Origin: Clostridia bacterium
GTDB lineage: Bacteria > Bacillota > Clostridia > Lachnospirales > Lachnospiraceae
Assembly (NCBI GenBank): GCA_910576205.1
Contig: CAJTHL010000015.1
Location: 34,843 to 98,842 of the forward strand
Length of the DNA: 64,000 bases
Reading direction: 5' to 3'
Position numbers and translations under genes: made by a program. This document shows, piece after piece, positions 32,083 to 40,733 of the stretch (its first letter is position 1; the number at the start of each line of letters is the position of its first letter). The notes below the pieces were generated by a model, which was given only the letters and a program-made list of their open reading frames with translations, was not told the DNA's origin and searched no databases.

Positions 32083-32625
32083 CTACCTGTCGCCCCGGTC
32101 GGGCGTGTTCCGTTTGGGCGCGGCGGGGGCCTGCCGTTCCCCGGCCAGTTTCCCGGCCTCCCGCAGTTGGGCGGCAATCGGGGGCTTTTCCTGCCGGGCC
32201 CGTTTGCGGCCAGCGGCCTCCTGCCGGAGCTCCACCCCACGGGCACACTCGGCCAGCCGTTCCGGGGAAACAAATTCTTTCACCACATAGCACCCAAAAT
32301 CCGGGTAAAACCATGTCAGCCGCTTTCCATCAGGGACGCGGCCCTCGTCCTCCCATTTCCCCACTACCTGGGCCTGGGCATCCATCACCCGCCGCAAGTC
32401 GGGGTTGTCGCGGGAGGGCTTGAGCTCGTAGTTGTAGAGCTCCTTTTCCAAGAGCGGCTGGGCATAGGCCAGCTCGCCCCACGCAAGCTGGGTATCGTTC
32501 TCCACCCAAATCCGGCCCTCGTAGTTTTCGATCCGGATGGGCGGGTTGTCCTTGTCCTTGGGGAACGTGCCGATGTCCACGGGTCGCTGGGTAGAATAAT
32601 ACTTGTATTCCTGCGCTTTTTCCAA
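32083..32625 (-). CDS. ICE protein of unknown function upstream of mobC
   Basis: 180 residues, ATG with GAGGTAAC upstream. The N-terminal part (YYSTQRPVDIGTFPKDKDNP) and YPDFGCYVVKEFVSPERLAE look like a compact, conserved ICE protein; the C-terminal 45 residues are Ala/Pro/Arg-rich and disordered. It occupies the position held by the DUF3849-like gene in region A. No motif of known activity was seen. Confidence 0.68.
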   Translation of the reverse strand: MEKAQEYKYYSTQRPVDIGTFPKDKDNPPIRIENYEGRIWVENDTQLAWGELAYAQPLLEKELYNYELKPSRDNPDLRRVMDAQAQVVGKWEDEGRVPDGKRLTWFYPDFGCYVVKEFVSPERLAECARGVELRQEAAGRKRARQEKPPIAAQLREAGKLAGERQAPAAPKRNTPDRGDR

Positions 32626-32642
32626 AGTTACCTCCTCTCAGA

Positions 32643-32755
32643 TGTTAGCTTTTGGGCCGGGAAACGGGGGCCGGACATAGAAACATACCGGGCCCCCATG
32701 AACCGCACCCGGAAAGCCTTGATACAAGCGGGTTTTCAAGCGGCAAAAGCTAACA
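32643..32755. repeat. Long-range inverted repeat with nested hairpin
   Basis: TGTTAGCTTTTG (32643-32654) and CAAAAGCTAACA (32744-32755) are perfectly complementary. A GGGGGCC/GGCCCCC hairpin lies between them. It overlaps the end of the Cys-rich gene and may be a structured RNA or terminator. Confidence 0.6.
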
Positions 32756-33103
32756 GTCCAGCCGCCTTTTCCGCATATAGCCGCGCTGGCGTTTCCGCCG
32801 CGCATTTTCGGCGCAGGCCGCCGAACAGAACGCCTTTTTCCCCTCCGGCGCAAAGGGCCGCCCGCAGACGGCGCAGGGCCGCAGGCCGGGGGCCGGGCCG
32901 TCAGTCAGCGCGGCCTCCAATGCGGGATTTAAGGGGAGCACCGCCTCCCGGAAGTAGCGGCAGTAAGCCCCCGTCCAGCATTTCCCCAGCATATAGCACT
33001 CGCAGTCAAGGGGCAGACAGCCATATTCCCGGTCATAGTTGGCGCACCATTTCACTACAAGGGAGCGGATAGCCGCCTTTTCCTCACGGGTCAGCTCGCG
33101 CAA
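32750..33103 (-). CDS. Cysteine-rich VLP-type zinc protein, region C
   Basis: 117 residues from TTG 33103; the GGGAGGT ribosome site lies in the end of the preceding gene. Cysteines CANYDREYGCLPLDCECYML and CRYFREAVLPLN carry the VLP marker. A C-terminal zinc ribbon (CAVCGRPF...CSAACAENARRK) and a basic tail follow. Homologue of 20940-21308. Function unknown. Confidence 0.77.
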   Translation of the reverse strand: MRELTREEKAAIRSLVVKWCANYDREYGCLPLDCECYMLGKCWTGAYCRYFREAVLPLNPALEAALTDGPAPGLRPCAVCGRPFAPEGKKAFCSAACAENARRKRQRGYMRKRRLDC

Positions 33104-33107
33104 AATA

Positions 33108-33281
33108 TCACCTCCCGCCCGGTTTTTTCAAAAGGCTCTGAAAGCAGGAGCCGCAGGGGATGCCGCGCCAGTAGGGACAGCCACAGCACCGGGAGCCCTC
33201 CCGGGGCTTTTCCGGGCGGGGAGCCCGGGGCCGGGGGTGGCGTTTCATTTCCCGTTCCAAAGGGTTGTTTGTGAAATTCAT
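33108..33281 (-). CDS. Small Cys-rich ICE protein
   Basis: 57 residues from ATG 33281, overlapping the DUF4366 gene by 4 bases. The basic, Pro-rich first half leads into CCGCPYWRGIPCGSCF, a probable zinc knuckle. A ribosome site for the next gene overlaps its 3' end. The tight packing supports a real gene; function unknown. Confidence 0.62.
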   Translation of the reverse strand: MNFTNNPLEREMKRHPRPRAPRPEKPREGSRCCGCPYWRGIPCGSCFQSLLKKPGGR

Positions 33282-33946
33282 TCTCCGTCCTCCTTTTCTT
33301 CTTCCTCATCCCACGGGGGGAGGTCGTCATACTCACCGCCGCCATAGTCCTCGCCGTATTCCCCGGCCTCGTCAAAATCCTCGCCGGGAGCGGCGGCCTG
33401 CTGTTTGGGGCGGTAAATCTTGAAGTACCACCCGGCCCCGCCGCCGAGGGCCAGCACCGCCAGCACCAGTAGGAGCCTCCCCGCCCCGCCGGATTTTTCC
33501 GGTTCGGGCTCGGGCTCGGTAGCAGGTTCGGGTTCCGGCTCCGGGAGCGGTTCGGGGACGGCCTCCGGGGAGGGCTCCGCAAGGGCCATCAAATCGGCCA
33601 CGGTGACGGCGTTCAAGAAATACACGTTTTCCGTCTCCCGCTGGCGGTCAATCACCAGATAGAACACGGACTCGTCCGCCGCCATGATGGTGAAGAACTC
33701 CTTGCCGTCCCCGTCCGTGGCGTTATCCACCATCGTCCCCTGCCCGTCCGGGGTGAACGGGTTGGGCTCGGGTTCCGGCTCCGGGGTGGCCGGGGGCTCC
33801 ACGGGGTCAAGCCCCTCCCATTCCGGGCCGCCCGTACCGTCCTCCCATTCCTCACCGCCCCCGGTGTAGGCCGTTGTGGTGATGCCGCACAGAAAAAAAG
33901 CGGCGCACAGAGCCGCCGCCACTACACGATATTTTTTCAGTTTCAT
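33278..33946 (-). CDS. DUF4366 (CD1107-like) membrane protein
   Basis: 222 residues. Signal-anchor start (VVAAALCAAFFLCGITTTAY), extracellular region with Pro-Glu repeats (EPEPEPEP) on both sides of a conserved block (KEFFTIMAADESVFYLVIDR), then a membrane helix (LLLVLAVLALGGGAGWYFKI) and an acidic cytoplasmic tail. It is a standard conjugation-machine component of Clostridia ICEs, placed between DUF4315 and small Cys-rich genes and overlapping both by 4 bases. Confidence 0.85.
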   Translation of the reverse strand: MKLKKYRVVAAALCAAFFLCGITTTAYTGGGEEWEDGTGGPEWEGLDPVEPPATPEPEPEPNPFTPDGQGTMVDNATDGDGKEFFTIMAADESVFYLVIDRQRETENVYFLNAVTVADLMALAEPSPEAVPEPLPEPEPEPATEPEPEPEKSGGAGRLLLVLAVLALGGGAGWYFKIYRPKQQAAAPGEDFDEAGEYGEDYGGGEYDDLPPWDEEEEKEDGE

Positions 33947-34200
33947 TCCGCGTCCTCCTTTTCCGGCCCGGCGGACTTCGGGACATTTTGTCCCAAAGTA
34001 TCCCCGGCCTTGATGCGCTGGAGCACCAGTGGGAGCTCCTCAAGGGAAATGCTCATGCCCCGCACGATGTCCACGATTTCCTCGTTCTCGGCCTCCTTGT
34101 GTTTCTGTTCCAGCTCTTTCAGCCGGGCCTGCTGGTCGCTGATTTTGGCCTTGACCTTTTCCATCTCGGCCATGATTTTTGCGCTCTTGCTTGTCGCCAT
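33943..34200 (-). CDS. DUF4315 protein
   Basis: 85 residues from ATG 34200 (AGGAGG upstream). Coiled coil (KIMAEMEKVKAKISDQQARL and on) followed by EEIVDIVRGMSISLEELPLV. The C-terminus (LGQNVPKS) is encoded by a copy of the dispersed palindrome, so the native end has been rewritten by it. Regular partner of NlpC/P60 and DUF4366 in this ICE type. Confidence 0.83.
   Translation of the reverse strand: MATSKSAKIMAEMEKVKAKISDQQARLKELEQKHKEAENEEIVDIVRGMSISLEELPLVLQRIKAGDTLGQNVPKSAGPEKEDAE
33976..33998. repeat. Dispersed palindrome, copy 6 (inside DUF4315 gene)
   Basis: CTTCGGGACA-TTT-TGTCCCAAAG on the + strand; translated as LGQNVPKS at the DUF4315 C-terminus. Confidence 0.85.
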
Positions 34201-34214
34201 TGAAAACCTCCTTT

Positions 34215-35921
34215 TCATGGTAAACGCCCGTAGGCGTAGAAGTGGGCCTGCCAGTAACTGCTGTTTAAGTTGGCGTATTGTATGGGGTCGCCACAGTGTA
34301 TCATCATCCCGTCCCCCACATAGATGCCACAGTGGGAGACTCCCGGGGTGTCATAGGTTCCCTTGAAGAAAACAAGGTCGCCGGGGCGCGGGGAGCCGGT
34401 GCGGGTGCAGATGTTGTAAAGCCCCTGGGCCCCCAGCCGCCCCACGTTCCAGCCACTGTGATTGATAACCCAGCTTACAAAGCCGGAGCAGTCAAAGGAC
34501 GTGGCCGGGGAGCTCCCGCCCCATACATAGGGATAACCGAGATATTTCTCCGCCTCGGAGAGCATCGCCGCGAATGTCTCATCGTCCAGATATTCCCCCG
34601 GCACTTCGTAGCCCTCCGGCGGGCTGGTGTATTTCCCCACATAGGACGAGCCTGGAAAGAGGTCGGGACGGTTCCCCAGCGTAGCCATGTAGAGGGAATA
34701 CCGGGAAACCTTTTCCTCCCCCATGATATAGATAGGAAGATGGGAAAGGTTGAAGTTATCCAGTGTCACAGTGCAGATATAATAATCGTAATATACCCGG
34801 TAGCTGTCAGTGTGGGTGTTGCCCTCCTCGTCCGTCCATGTATCCGTTTCGATGTAGTACCGCCGTTCCTTTACCACGTTTTCGGTCAGCGTGTACTGGC
34901 GGTCAAAGAGCATCTGCAAGGTGGGCTGGACATCCGCCAGCGTCCATTCCCCCTCGTGCCATGCGCTCAGAATGGAAACCAGCACATAGGGGTCGTGCTC
35001 AATAGCGTCCAAATCAAAATGGTACTCGTCATAGTCGTGTGTGCTTTCGTAGGTATCGAGATAATGCTGGAGCTCAGCCTCCAGCGAACAATAAGCGGCC
35101 TCGGCCCCCAGCATATCCCCATCCTCGGCGGGGTAGGTGGTGGCCCCCACAGCTCCTGCGGCGGCATTCCCCAAAGAGACGAGGGAGGACGCGCAGGACT
35201 GGAGGGATAAAACGAGCACCACGCAGGCCAGCGCGATAAGCGCCCCCACGGGATGCCGTTTCACGAAAGCCACAGCCCGCTCCGCCAGCTTTTCCGTGGC
35301 GGCGGCGGTTTTCCCGGCGGCCTTGGCCCCTTGTTTCGCGGTCTGCTTTGCCGCCTGCCGCGCTTGTTTGGCGTATTGTTTTTTTAATTTCTGCTTGTGC
35401 CAATAGCGGGTAACTGCATTTTTGGCAAGCTCCGGGTTCTCCTGCGCGGCCATGCGGAACTGGTAGTCCGCCCGGGCCTTGATGTACTGCGCCTCGGCCT
35501 TGTGGACGGCCCGGGCCGGGTGCTCCCGGATGCGCTTTTTTACGGTATGCACCGCCGCCCGGCCCACGGCTTCGCCCACAAGCTCGGAGCGGTGGGCCCC
35601 CTCGGTTCCCACGTTTTCATGCTCCACCTCGTAGACCTTGCCATGCACAAAGCCGTGGACGTTCCACCCGGCGGCCCCCAGCACCCGGCGCACCGGGCCC
35701 CGGGGTTTGGGGGGCTTTTTCCCCTCCAGCTTCTTCCGGGCCCGGTTCAGCTTGTCCTCCCGCGTCTCCATGCGGAGCTTGGACTTGCTGATTTTCTCTT
35801 GTTCGCTTTCCATGCGGAATTTCGATTTTTTGGTTTTGGGCCCCTTTGGGGACTTTGGGACATTTTGTCCCGAAGTGCCTTTGTCCCCGGCGGGCCCGGC
35901 GTTATTCGTTCCTCTGGTCAT
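34215..35921 (-). CDS. NlpC/P60 cell-wall hydrolase of the transfer machine
   Basis: 568 residues. A basic N-terminal cytoplasmic region of about 210 residues, one membrane helix (GALIALACVVLVLSLQSCAS), a helical lysozyme-like central part, and a C-terminal NlpC/P60 domain. Catalytic Cys478 lies in SFDCSGFV and His530 in VSHCGIYVG. It opens peptidoglycan for the conjugation channel. The N-terminus contains SGQNVPKS encoded by a palindrome copy. It overlaps virB4 by 20 bases. Confidence 0.92.
   Translation of the reverse strand: MTRGTNNAGPAGDKGTSGQNVPKSPKGPKTKKSKFRMESEQEKISKSKLRMETREDKLNRARKKLEGKKPPKPRGPVRRVLGAAGWNVHGFVHGKVYEVEHENVGTEGAHRSELVGEAVGRAAVHTVKKRIREHPARAVHKAEAQYIKARADYQFRMAAQENPELAKNAVTRYWHKQKLKKQYAKQARQAAKQTAKQGAKAAGKTAAATEKLAERAVAFVKRHPVGALIALACVVLVLSLQSCASSLVSLGNAAAGAVGATTYPAEDGDMLGAEAAYCSLEAELQHYLDTYESTHDYDEYHFDLDAIEHDPYVLVSILSAWHEGEWTLADVQPTLQMLFDRQYTLTENVVKERRYYIETDTWTDEEGNTHTDSYRVYYDYYICTVTLDNFNLSHLPIYIMGEEKVSRYSLYMATLGNRPDLFPGSSYVGKYTSPPEGYEVPGEYLDDETFAAMLSEAEKYLGYPYVWGGSSPATSFDCSGFVSWVINHSGWNVGRLGAQGLYNICTRTGSPRPGDLVFFKGTYDTPGVSHCGIYVGDGMMIHCGDPIQYANLNSSYWQAHFYAYGRLP
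35853..35875. repeat. Dispersed palindrome, copy 7 (inside NlpC/P60 gene)
   Basis: CTTTGGGACA-TTT-TGTCCCGAAG; translated SGQNVPKS near the N-terminus. Confidence 0.85.
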
Positions 35922-38244
35922 TGGCTATGTCCTCCGGGCGGGTGGTGAGCAGGTTGTAAATCTCACCCTTGGGGAAACGGTCAACAAAGGGGATGGTCAC
36001 ATTCCCATAGAACAGCAGGCCCTCGCCGGAATTGCTGTGGGTGATATAGGAAAGCTGGTGCTCGCTGATACCGAGCTGTTTTGCGATGATGGCCCGGTCA
36101 CTCTGGGCCTGGGAGAGCAGGACGAGAAAGTCGGTGTTATCCAGTATGTTCTCAATCTCCCGGCTGGCCAAAAGGTCTTTCACGTTCTGCGTGAGGGCCG
36201 AGGGCACACAGCCCTTTTTGCGGAGCATCTTCCACACCGCCACAAAGTAGCTGGCGGTCAGCGGGTCGCGGAGCAGGATGTGGAACTCGTCAAAGTAGCA
36301 CCATGTCGCCGCGCCGTTCTGGTAGTTGGTGTTCACCGCCGAGGTGACAAACTCGTTGGTGACGTGCATCGCAATCTTGCGGAGGTTCTCCCCCAGCCCC
36401 TTTAACACGATGCACACCACCCGGGAGCTCAAGTCCACGTTGGTCGGATGGTTGAAAAGGTTCAAGGAGCCCGTACAGTAGAGCTCAAGGGCAGTCGCCA
36501 CGCGCTTTGCCTCCGGCTCCGGCTGTTTGAGTAATTCCTCGTACAAGCTCTGGAGCAAGGGCATCTTTGCGCCCTCCAGCCCCAGCGCAAGCTCCCGGTA
36601 CACCAGCCGCACACAGCGGTCGATAACGGTTTTCTCTATGGGTTGCAGGCCGTCCTTGCCGCCTACCACCAGCTCACAGAGGGAAAGCAGAAAATCCGCT
36701 TTCATGGAAAGGGGGCTGTCCTCGTCATTCAAGCCCATCTGAATATCCATCGGGTTGATATGGTGGGGGCTGTCCGGGGCAATCTCGATGACCTGCCCGC
36801 CCAGCCGCCGCACCAGCGGGGAATATTCCCCCATCGGGTCAACGATAACGATGCGGTCTTGGGTCGCCAAAAATACGTTTATCAATTCCCGTTTTGCGGC
36901 GAAGCTCTTGCCGGAGCCTGTGGAGCCGAGGTACATACCATTGGCGGATTTCAGCTTTTTCCGGTCTGCCATGATGACATTGTGGGAAAGGGCGTTCATG
37001 CCGTAGTAGAGGGCCTGCCCGCCCATGCGGAGCTCCCTCGTCATAAAGGGAATGAAAATCGCTGTGGAGCTTGTTGTCATGCCCCGCTGTATCTGCACCT
37101 CGTTATAGCCGAGGGCCAGCGAGGACATAAAGCCCTGCTCCTGCTGCCAGTCCAGCCGCTTTAAGGCGCAGTTGTATTTCTGCGCGATGCCGGAGACGGT
37201 GAACACGTCATTTTCCAGCCGCTGGCGGGTGGGGGCGAGGTTGATGACGGTGAACGTCAAAAGGAACATCCGCTCATTCCTTGACTGCAAATCCCCCAAC
37301 AGCTCCGCCGCGTCCTTGCTGAACGTGATAAGGTCGGGGGGAAGAATATCCATGTCATACCCGGCGCGGACGGCCTTTTTCTGCTCCTCCACTTTCATCT
37401 TGTCAATGTCCGAGATTTTCCCCTTGATGGTCTTTATCGCCTTTAACTGGTCAACGGTCTGGATGTGCATGGTGACGGTGAGCTCCGCGTCCAGCTCCAG
37501 CACTTCCCGCAAAAGGCGGTCAGAGAGCTCGGACGCCAAAATCTGAAGATAGGACGCCGCGCCCCAAAAGCCGCCCACCCGGAAGAACCGGGAGCCCCTA
37601 AAGTCAAAGCCGCCGCTGGGGGTGATAAAGTCCTTTGTCCCCATCCCCGTCTTGGAAATATCCGCCCAGCTAAAGCGGAACGGCTCCCGCCGTCCGGGGT
37701 GCATCTGCCCATGCAGGAGGGCCAGCCGCTCCCGCCCGTCCAGCGGGGACGAGGGAACGCCCAGCCGGTGGAGGTTCCCCATCACGTCCGCCTCCACCCG
37801 GTCAAGCCGGGGCCGGGCGGCGGCAATCCCCTCGGCGGGCACGCCAAAGGTGATATATTTGGAGCGTTCAATGCCGTTGTTGCTCCGGGCAATCTGGCGT
37901 TTCAGCATCCCCACGAACTCGCCCCGGATGCTGTCAAAATCGTCCGCCTGGGCGGGGATGTTCACATGGTAGCGGCTGGTGGAGTGGGAGCGGCGGTTGA
38001 TAAAGGAGAGCTGGACGGGGAGCGCGCTGTCGAAGTAGTTGAGGAACGAGCTCCACCCGCTGAATATCGCGGACTGATCCTCGGTGGATGCCACGGAATA
38101 ATTAATGTCCTCATATTCCACGGTCTTTGTGTAGAGCCCGCCGGGGAGCTGGCACACGCCGTCCGGGTGCATCGCCACATAGGGGATGGACTGCTGGGCG
38201 GATAAGGCCGCCTTATTCTTTCTTTTGCTTTTTCGGTTTTCCAT
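35902..38244 (-). CDS. VirB4/TraE-type conjugation ATPase
   Basis: 780 residues. An N-terminal VirB4 domain; Walker A is GSTGSGKSF (about residues 438-446), then RIVIVDPMGEYSPLV and the Walker B-like WCYFDEFHILL (about 645). It powers the type IV secretion channel at the membrane. It overlaps PrgI upstream by 32 bases and NlpC/P60 downstream by 20 bases, so the three are one translational unit. Length is normal for the family. Confidence 0.94.
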   Translation of the reverse strand: MENRKSKRKNKAALSAQQSIPYVAMHPDGVCQLPGGLYTKTVEYEDINYSVASTEDQSAIFSGWSSFLNYFDSALPVQLSFINRRSHSTSRYHVNIPAQADDFDSIRGEFVGMLKRQIARSNNGIERSKYITFGVPAEGIAAARPRLDRVEADVMGNLHRLGVPSSPLDGRERLALLHGQMHPGRREPFRFSWADISKTGMGTKDFITPSGGFDFRGSRFFRVGGFWGAASYLQILASELSDRLLREVLELDAELTVTMHIQTVDQLKAIKTIKGKISDIDKMKVEEQKKAVRAGYDMDILPPDLITFSKDAAELLGDLQSRNERMFLLTFTVINLAPTRQRLENDVFTVSGIAQKYNCALKRLDWQQEQGFMSSLALGYNEVQIQRGMTTSSTAIFIPFMTRELRMGGQALYYGMNALSHNVIMADRKKLKSANGMYLGSTGSGKSFAAKRELINVFLATQDRIVIVDPMGEYSPLVRRLGGQVIEIAPDSPHHINPMDIQMGLNDEDSPLSMKADFLLSLCELVVGGKDGLQPIEKTVIDRCVRLVYRELALGLEGAKMPLLQSLYEELLKQPEPEAKRVATALELYCTGSLNLFNHPTNVDLSSRVVCIVLKGLGENLRKIAMHVTNEFVTSAVNTNYQNGAATWCYFDEFHILLRDPLTASYFVAVWKMLRKKGCVPSALTQNVKDLLASREIENILDNTDFLVLLSQAQSDRAIIAKQLGISEHQLSYITHSNSGEGLLFYGNVTIPFVDRFPKGEIYNLLTTRPEDIANDQRNE

Positions 38245-38587
38245 TCACTGCCTCCTTTCCCGCCTGCCCGGTAAAGGGCGCGTAGATATTCCCGGTCTTG
38301 TAGGGCCTCACGCCGGGCCGCAGGTACTTGGCCCGGATGATGTTCTTTACCACCTTTTCCAGCGGCAGGCCGTCTTTCTCATACATTGCCAGCAAAAACG
38401 CCGGGAGCATGATGCCCAGCATCAGGAACAGCGCCGCCGTGTTCCCCAGCGCACTACGGGCCAGCAGGTAGGAGGGGACTCCCACAAGGGCCGCGCCGCC
38501 GAAACACACAAGCTGGCGTTTTGTCAGATTGAAAGCGATTTTGGTCTTGATTTTCGATAGGTCGTTAGGTACGTTCACATAGGGCAT
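38213..38587 (-). CDS. PrgI-family membrane protein
   Basis: 124 residues from ATG 38587 (AAAGGAGG upstream). Starts MPYVNVPNDLSKIKTKIAF, then two membrane helices (VCFGGAALVGVPSYLLA and ALFLMLGIMLPAFLLAMY). PrgI/VirB3-like proteins anchor VirB4 at the membrane. A palindrome copy lies just before its ribosome site. Confidence 0.9.
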   Translation of the reverse strand: MPYVNVPNDLSKIKTKIAFNLTKRQLVCFGGAALVGVPSYLLARSALGNTAALFLMLGIMLPAFLLAMYEKDGLPLEKVVKNIIRAKYLRPGVRPYKTGNIYAPFTGQAGKEAVNGKPKKQKKE

Positions 38588-38589
38588 TT

Positions 38590-39159
38590 TCAAGCCTCCT
38601 TTCTTTGGGACAAAATGTCCCGAAGTCCCGCCGTAGGTTCCACCTCGTTCCCCCACACGTCCCAGCCGGGGGCCGTCTGGCGGGCGAACAGCTCCACCCG
38701 GGGCATGTCCCCCATAAGGGCCACAATTTTTTCACGGGCCTCGTCCGGCTTTTTGCTGTGGCCCTCGATAGGGGAGATGATGAACTGGTGGACGTTGGGG
38801 GCCTTTCGCCGGGGATGCCCACGGGTCGCCAGCAGGCACACCTCCGCATTGGCCCGCGTCCAAAAGCCCAGCCCGTAAAACCAACTGTCCGCCTTTTTGT
38901 TCTTTTTCAGCCAGACAAAGCCCACGGACTTATACTGGAAGCCCCACGCCTTGATGAGCCGCAGGGCCTCCGGGAGCTGGGGGAACGTGGCCCACAGAAA
39001 AAGAACGCTGTCCGGGGCCGCCAAATCCGCCACGGGCAACGCGCATAATTCCTCAATCCCCATTGTGGGGTAGTGCCGCTCCGCCGCACCTTGCAGGCCC
39101 TTTTGGGCGTACCGCCACGGCGGGTCGGCGTATATCACGTTATATTTACCGATAGTCAC
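38590..39159 (-). CDS. MT-A70-type adenine methyltransferase
   Basis: 189 residues. Catalytic DPPW in YNVIYADPPWRYAQKG (about residues 8-22), then the MT-A70 blocks FLWATFPQLPEAL, GFVWLKKNK and GHPRRKAPNVHQFI. No restriction partner is nearby, so it is an orphan methylase, probably protecting element DNA during entry. It overlaps the next methyltransferase gene by 4 bases. Its C-terminus (RDILSQRKEA) is encoded across a palindrome copy. Confidence 0.88.
   Translation of the reverse strand: MTIGKYNVIYADPPWRYAQKGLQGAAERHYPTMGIEELCALPVADLAAPDSVLFLWATFPQLPEALRLIKAWGFQYKSVGFVWLKKNKKADSWFYGLGFWTRANAEVCLLATRGHPRRKAPNVHQFIISPIEGHSKKPDEAREKIVALMGDMPRVELFARQTAPGWDVWGNEVEPTAGLRDILSQRKEA
38603..38625. 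repeat. Dispersed palindrome, copy 8 (end of MT-A70 gene)
   Basis: CTTTGGGACA-AAA-TGTCCCGAAG, spanning the 3' end of the MT-A70 gene and the upstream side of the PrgI gene. Confidence 0.85.
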
Positions 39160-39950
39160 ACCCCCTTTCCGCCAGCGGCCACAGCCGCCCGCGCCTGCGT
39201 GATGCGCTCCGTGGCCGGGCCGTAAAAGGCCGGGGCCGTCTCAAAGCAGATAAACTCCCGGCCCGTATTGACGGCGGCCACCGCAGTCGTGCCGGAGCCC
39301 GCGCAGATGTCCGCCACCACCTGGCCGGGGGCGGTGTAGGTCTTTATCAGATACTCGCACAGCTCCACGGGCTTCTGCGTGGGGTGGACGGTATGGGCCA
39401 CGGTCTGGAATGAAAGCAGGTTCCCCGGGAACCGCCGCCCGTCCTCCGAGCCGCTGCCGGAGCGGACAAACTTCCCATAGTTGGGGCTCTGGTCGCGCTG
39501 GGATGCGATTTTCTTATAGGGCTTGCCCTGCTCAAACTGCGGATTGTAGAGGGGGAGCTTTTGGTAAAACACTAAAATATTCTCCGTCTTTTTCAGCGGG
39601 GCGCGGCGGGCGTTGAGAAATCCCGTACAGCGGCTCTTATACCACACCCATTCATAGCGGAGCATGGAGAGGTTGGACGCGCCGAGGATTTTGTCATAGG
39701 GGCACTGTGCGAAGAACAGCACCGCCCCGGAGGGCTTGACCGCCCAGCGCACCGCCTCCCACAGCTCCGGGAGGGGCAAAGGCACATCCCAGTAGTTGCG
39801 GGTCGTGCCGTAGGGCGGGTCGGTCAAAAGCATATCTACCGAGTGCTCCGGCAGGGAGCGCAGGCCCGCGATGCCGTCCATAAGGTAGAGCCCGGAGGGT
39901 TCCGGGTTAAGGTTCGGGACATTTTGTCCCAAAGCCGGGCTATCTGCCAT
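39156..39950 (-). CDS. DNA methyltransferase (N4/N6 class)
   Basis: 264 residues from ATG 39950 (GAAAGGAGGG upstream). Catalytic DPPY in MLLTDPPYGTTRNYWD (about residues 42-57). The SAM-binding segment is at the C-terminus (VVADICAGSGTTAVAAV), an order typical of the beta/N4-class type. HPTQKPVEL is the family marker before it. Residues 5-12 (ALGQNVPN) come from a palindrome copy. It works with the adjacent MT-A70 enzyme as an orphan pair. Confidence 0.9.
   Translation of the reverse strand: MADSPALGQNVPNLNPEPSGLYLMDGIAGLRSLPEHSVDMLLTDPPYGTTRNYWDVPLPLPELWEAVRWAVKPSGAVLFFAQCPYDKILGASNLSMLRYEWVWYKSRCTGFLNARRAPLKKTENILVFYQKLPLYNPQFEQGKPYKKIASQRDQSPNYGKFVRSGSGSEDGRRFPGNLLSFQTVAHTVHPTQKPVELCEYLIKTYTAPGQVVADICAGSGTTAVAAVNTGREFICFETAPAFYGPATERITQARAAVAAGGKGV
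39912..39934. repeat. Dispersed palindrome, copy 9 (start of methyltransferase gene)
   Basis: TTCGGGACA-TTT-TGTCCCAAAG; translated LGQNVPN. Confidence 0.82.
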
Positions 39951-40713
39951 CCCGTCCCTCCTTTCCCTTTGCCGGGGCGGAGCGGGCGGCATTTTTCTGC
40001 GCGGCCTCCTTTCCCGCCTTATCCATCTGCTCCCGGATGGGCGCGGGGCGCACCGCCTCGGCCCGGGCGATAAGTTTCTCAACCGCCGAATGGTACGCCT
40101 CCACCCCCGCCGCGTTCAGCCGCTCCTGGGTGGCCCGGTCATTGATACGCACCGTGGCCCGGTAGCCCGTCCTGCTGGTGGGGTCGGGTTTTGAGGGCGC
40201 ACCTAAGAAAATGCCGTTCTGCCCGTTCACCACCTTGAAATCGTCCACCACCACGCCGCCGAAGTTGACGCTGGCAAAACCAATCAGCTTGCCCTGGGGC
40301 TCAATGGGCCGCACCGACACCTCGATGGGGATGACAGCCTCCTGCAGAACAGCGTCCGTCCGCATCTTTACCGCTTCGTCAATGGTAACGCCCTTGACCT
40401 CGGCCAGCTCCGCAATGGGAGACTCGAACAGCCAGCGGCGCTCCTCGGCGGCAATCTGCTCCGGGGTAAGTAATACGTCGTTGCTCAAATCTTCTTCCTC
40501 CTTTCCGGGCCGGGGGATGACCGCCCCGCCCATATAGTCATAGCCTGCCGCGTGTATCGCGGTCAGGGTTTCCGCTGATACCACCCCTTGCAGTTGCAGG
40601 TCGGTTTCAGCCATGAACGCCAGCATATCCCGCTGGTCAAATTCCTCCGGGAGCTTTCCGCCCCATGCCCGGCGCATTTCACCCTCCGGGCCCAGCTTGT
40701 ACCGTCTCGGCAT
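39940..40713 (-). CDS. SpoVG-domain protein
   Basis: 257 residues. The central part (about 130-195) matches the SpoVG fold: VSVRPIEPQGKLIGFASVNF, then FKVVNGQNGIFLGAPSKPDP. N- and C-terminal thirds are charged and ICE-specific. SpoVG proteins bind nucleic acid; here a role in element DNA metabolism is inferred. It overlaps the methyltransferase gene by 11 bases. Confidence 0.8.
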   Translation of the reverse strand: MPRRYKLGPEGEMRRAWGGKLPEEFDQRDMLAFMAETDLQLQGVVSAETLTAIHAAGYDYMGGAVIPRPGKEEEDLSNDVLLTPEQIAAEERRWLFESPIAELAEVKGVTIDEAVKMRTDAVLQEAVIPIEVSVRPIEPQGKLIGFASVNFGGVVVDDFKVVNGQNGIFLGAPSKPDPTSRTGYRATVRINDRATQERLNAAGVEAYHSAVEKLIARAEAVRPAPIREQMDKAGKEAAQKNAARSAPAKGKEGRDGR

Positions 40714-40733
40714 ATCCGGCCTCCTTTCCCGGA

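Noticed and set aside
32167..33072. 301-codon + strand frame
   Set aside because: Antisense shadow of two - strand ICE genes.
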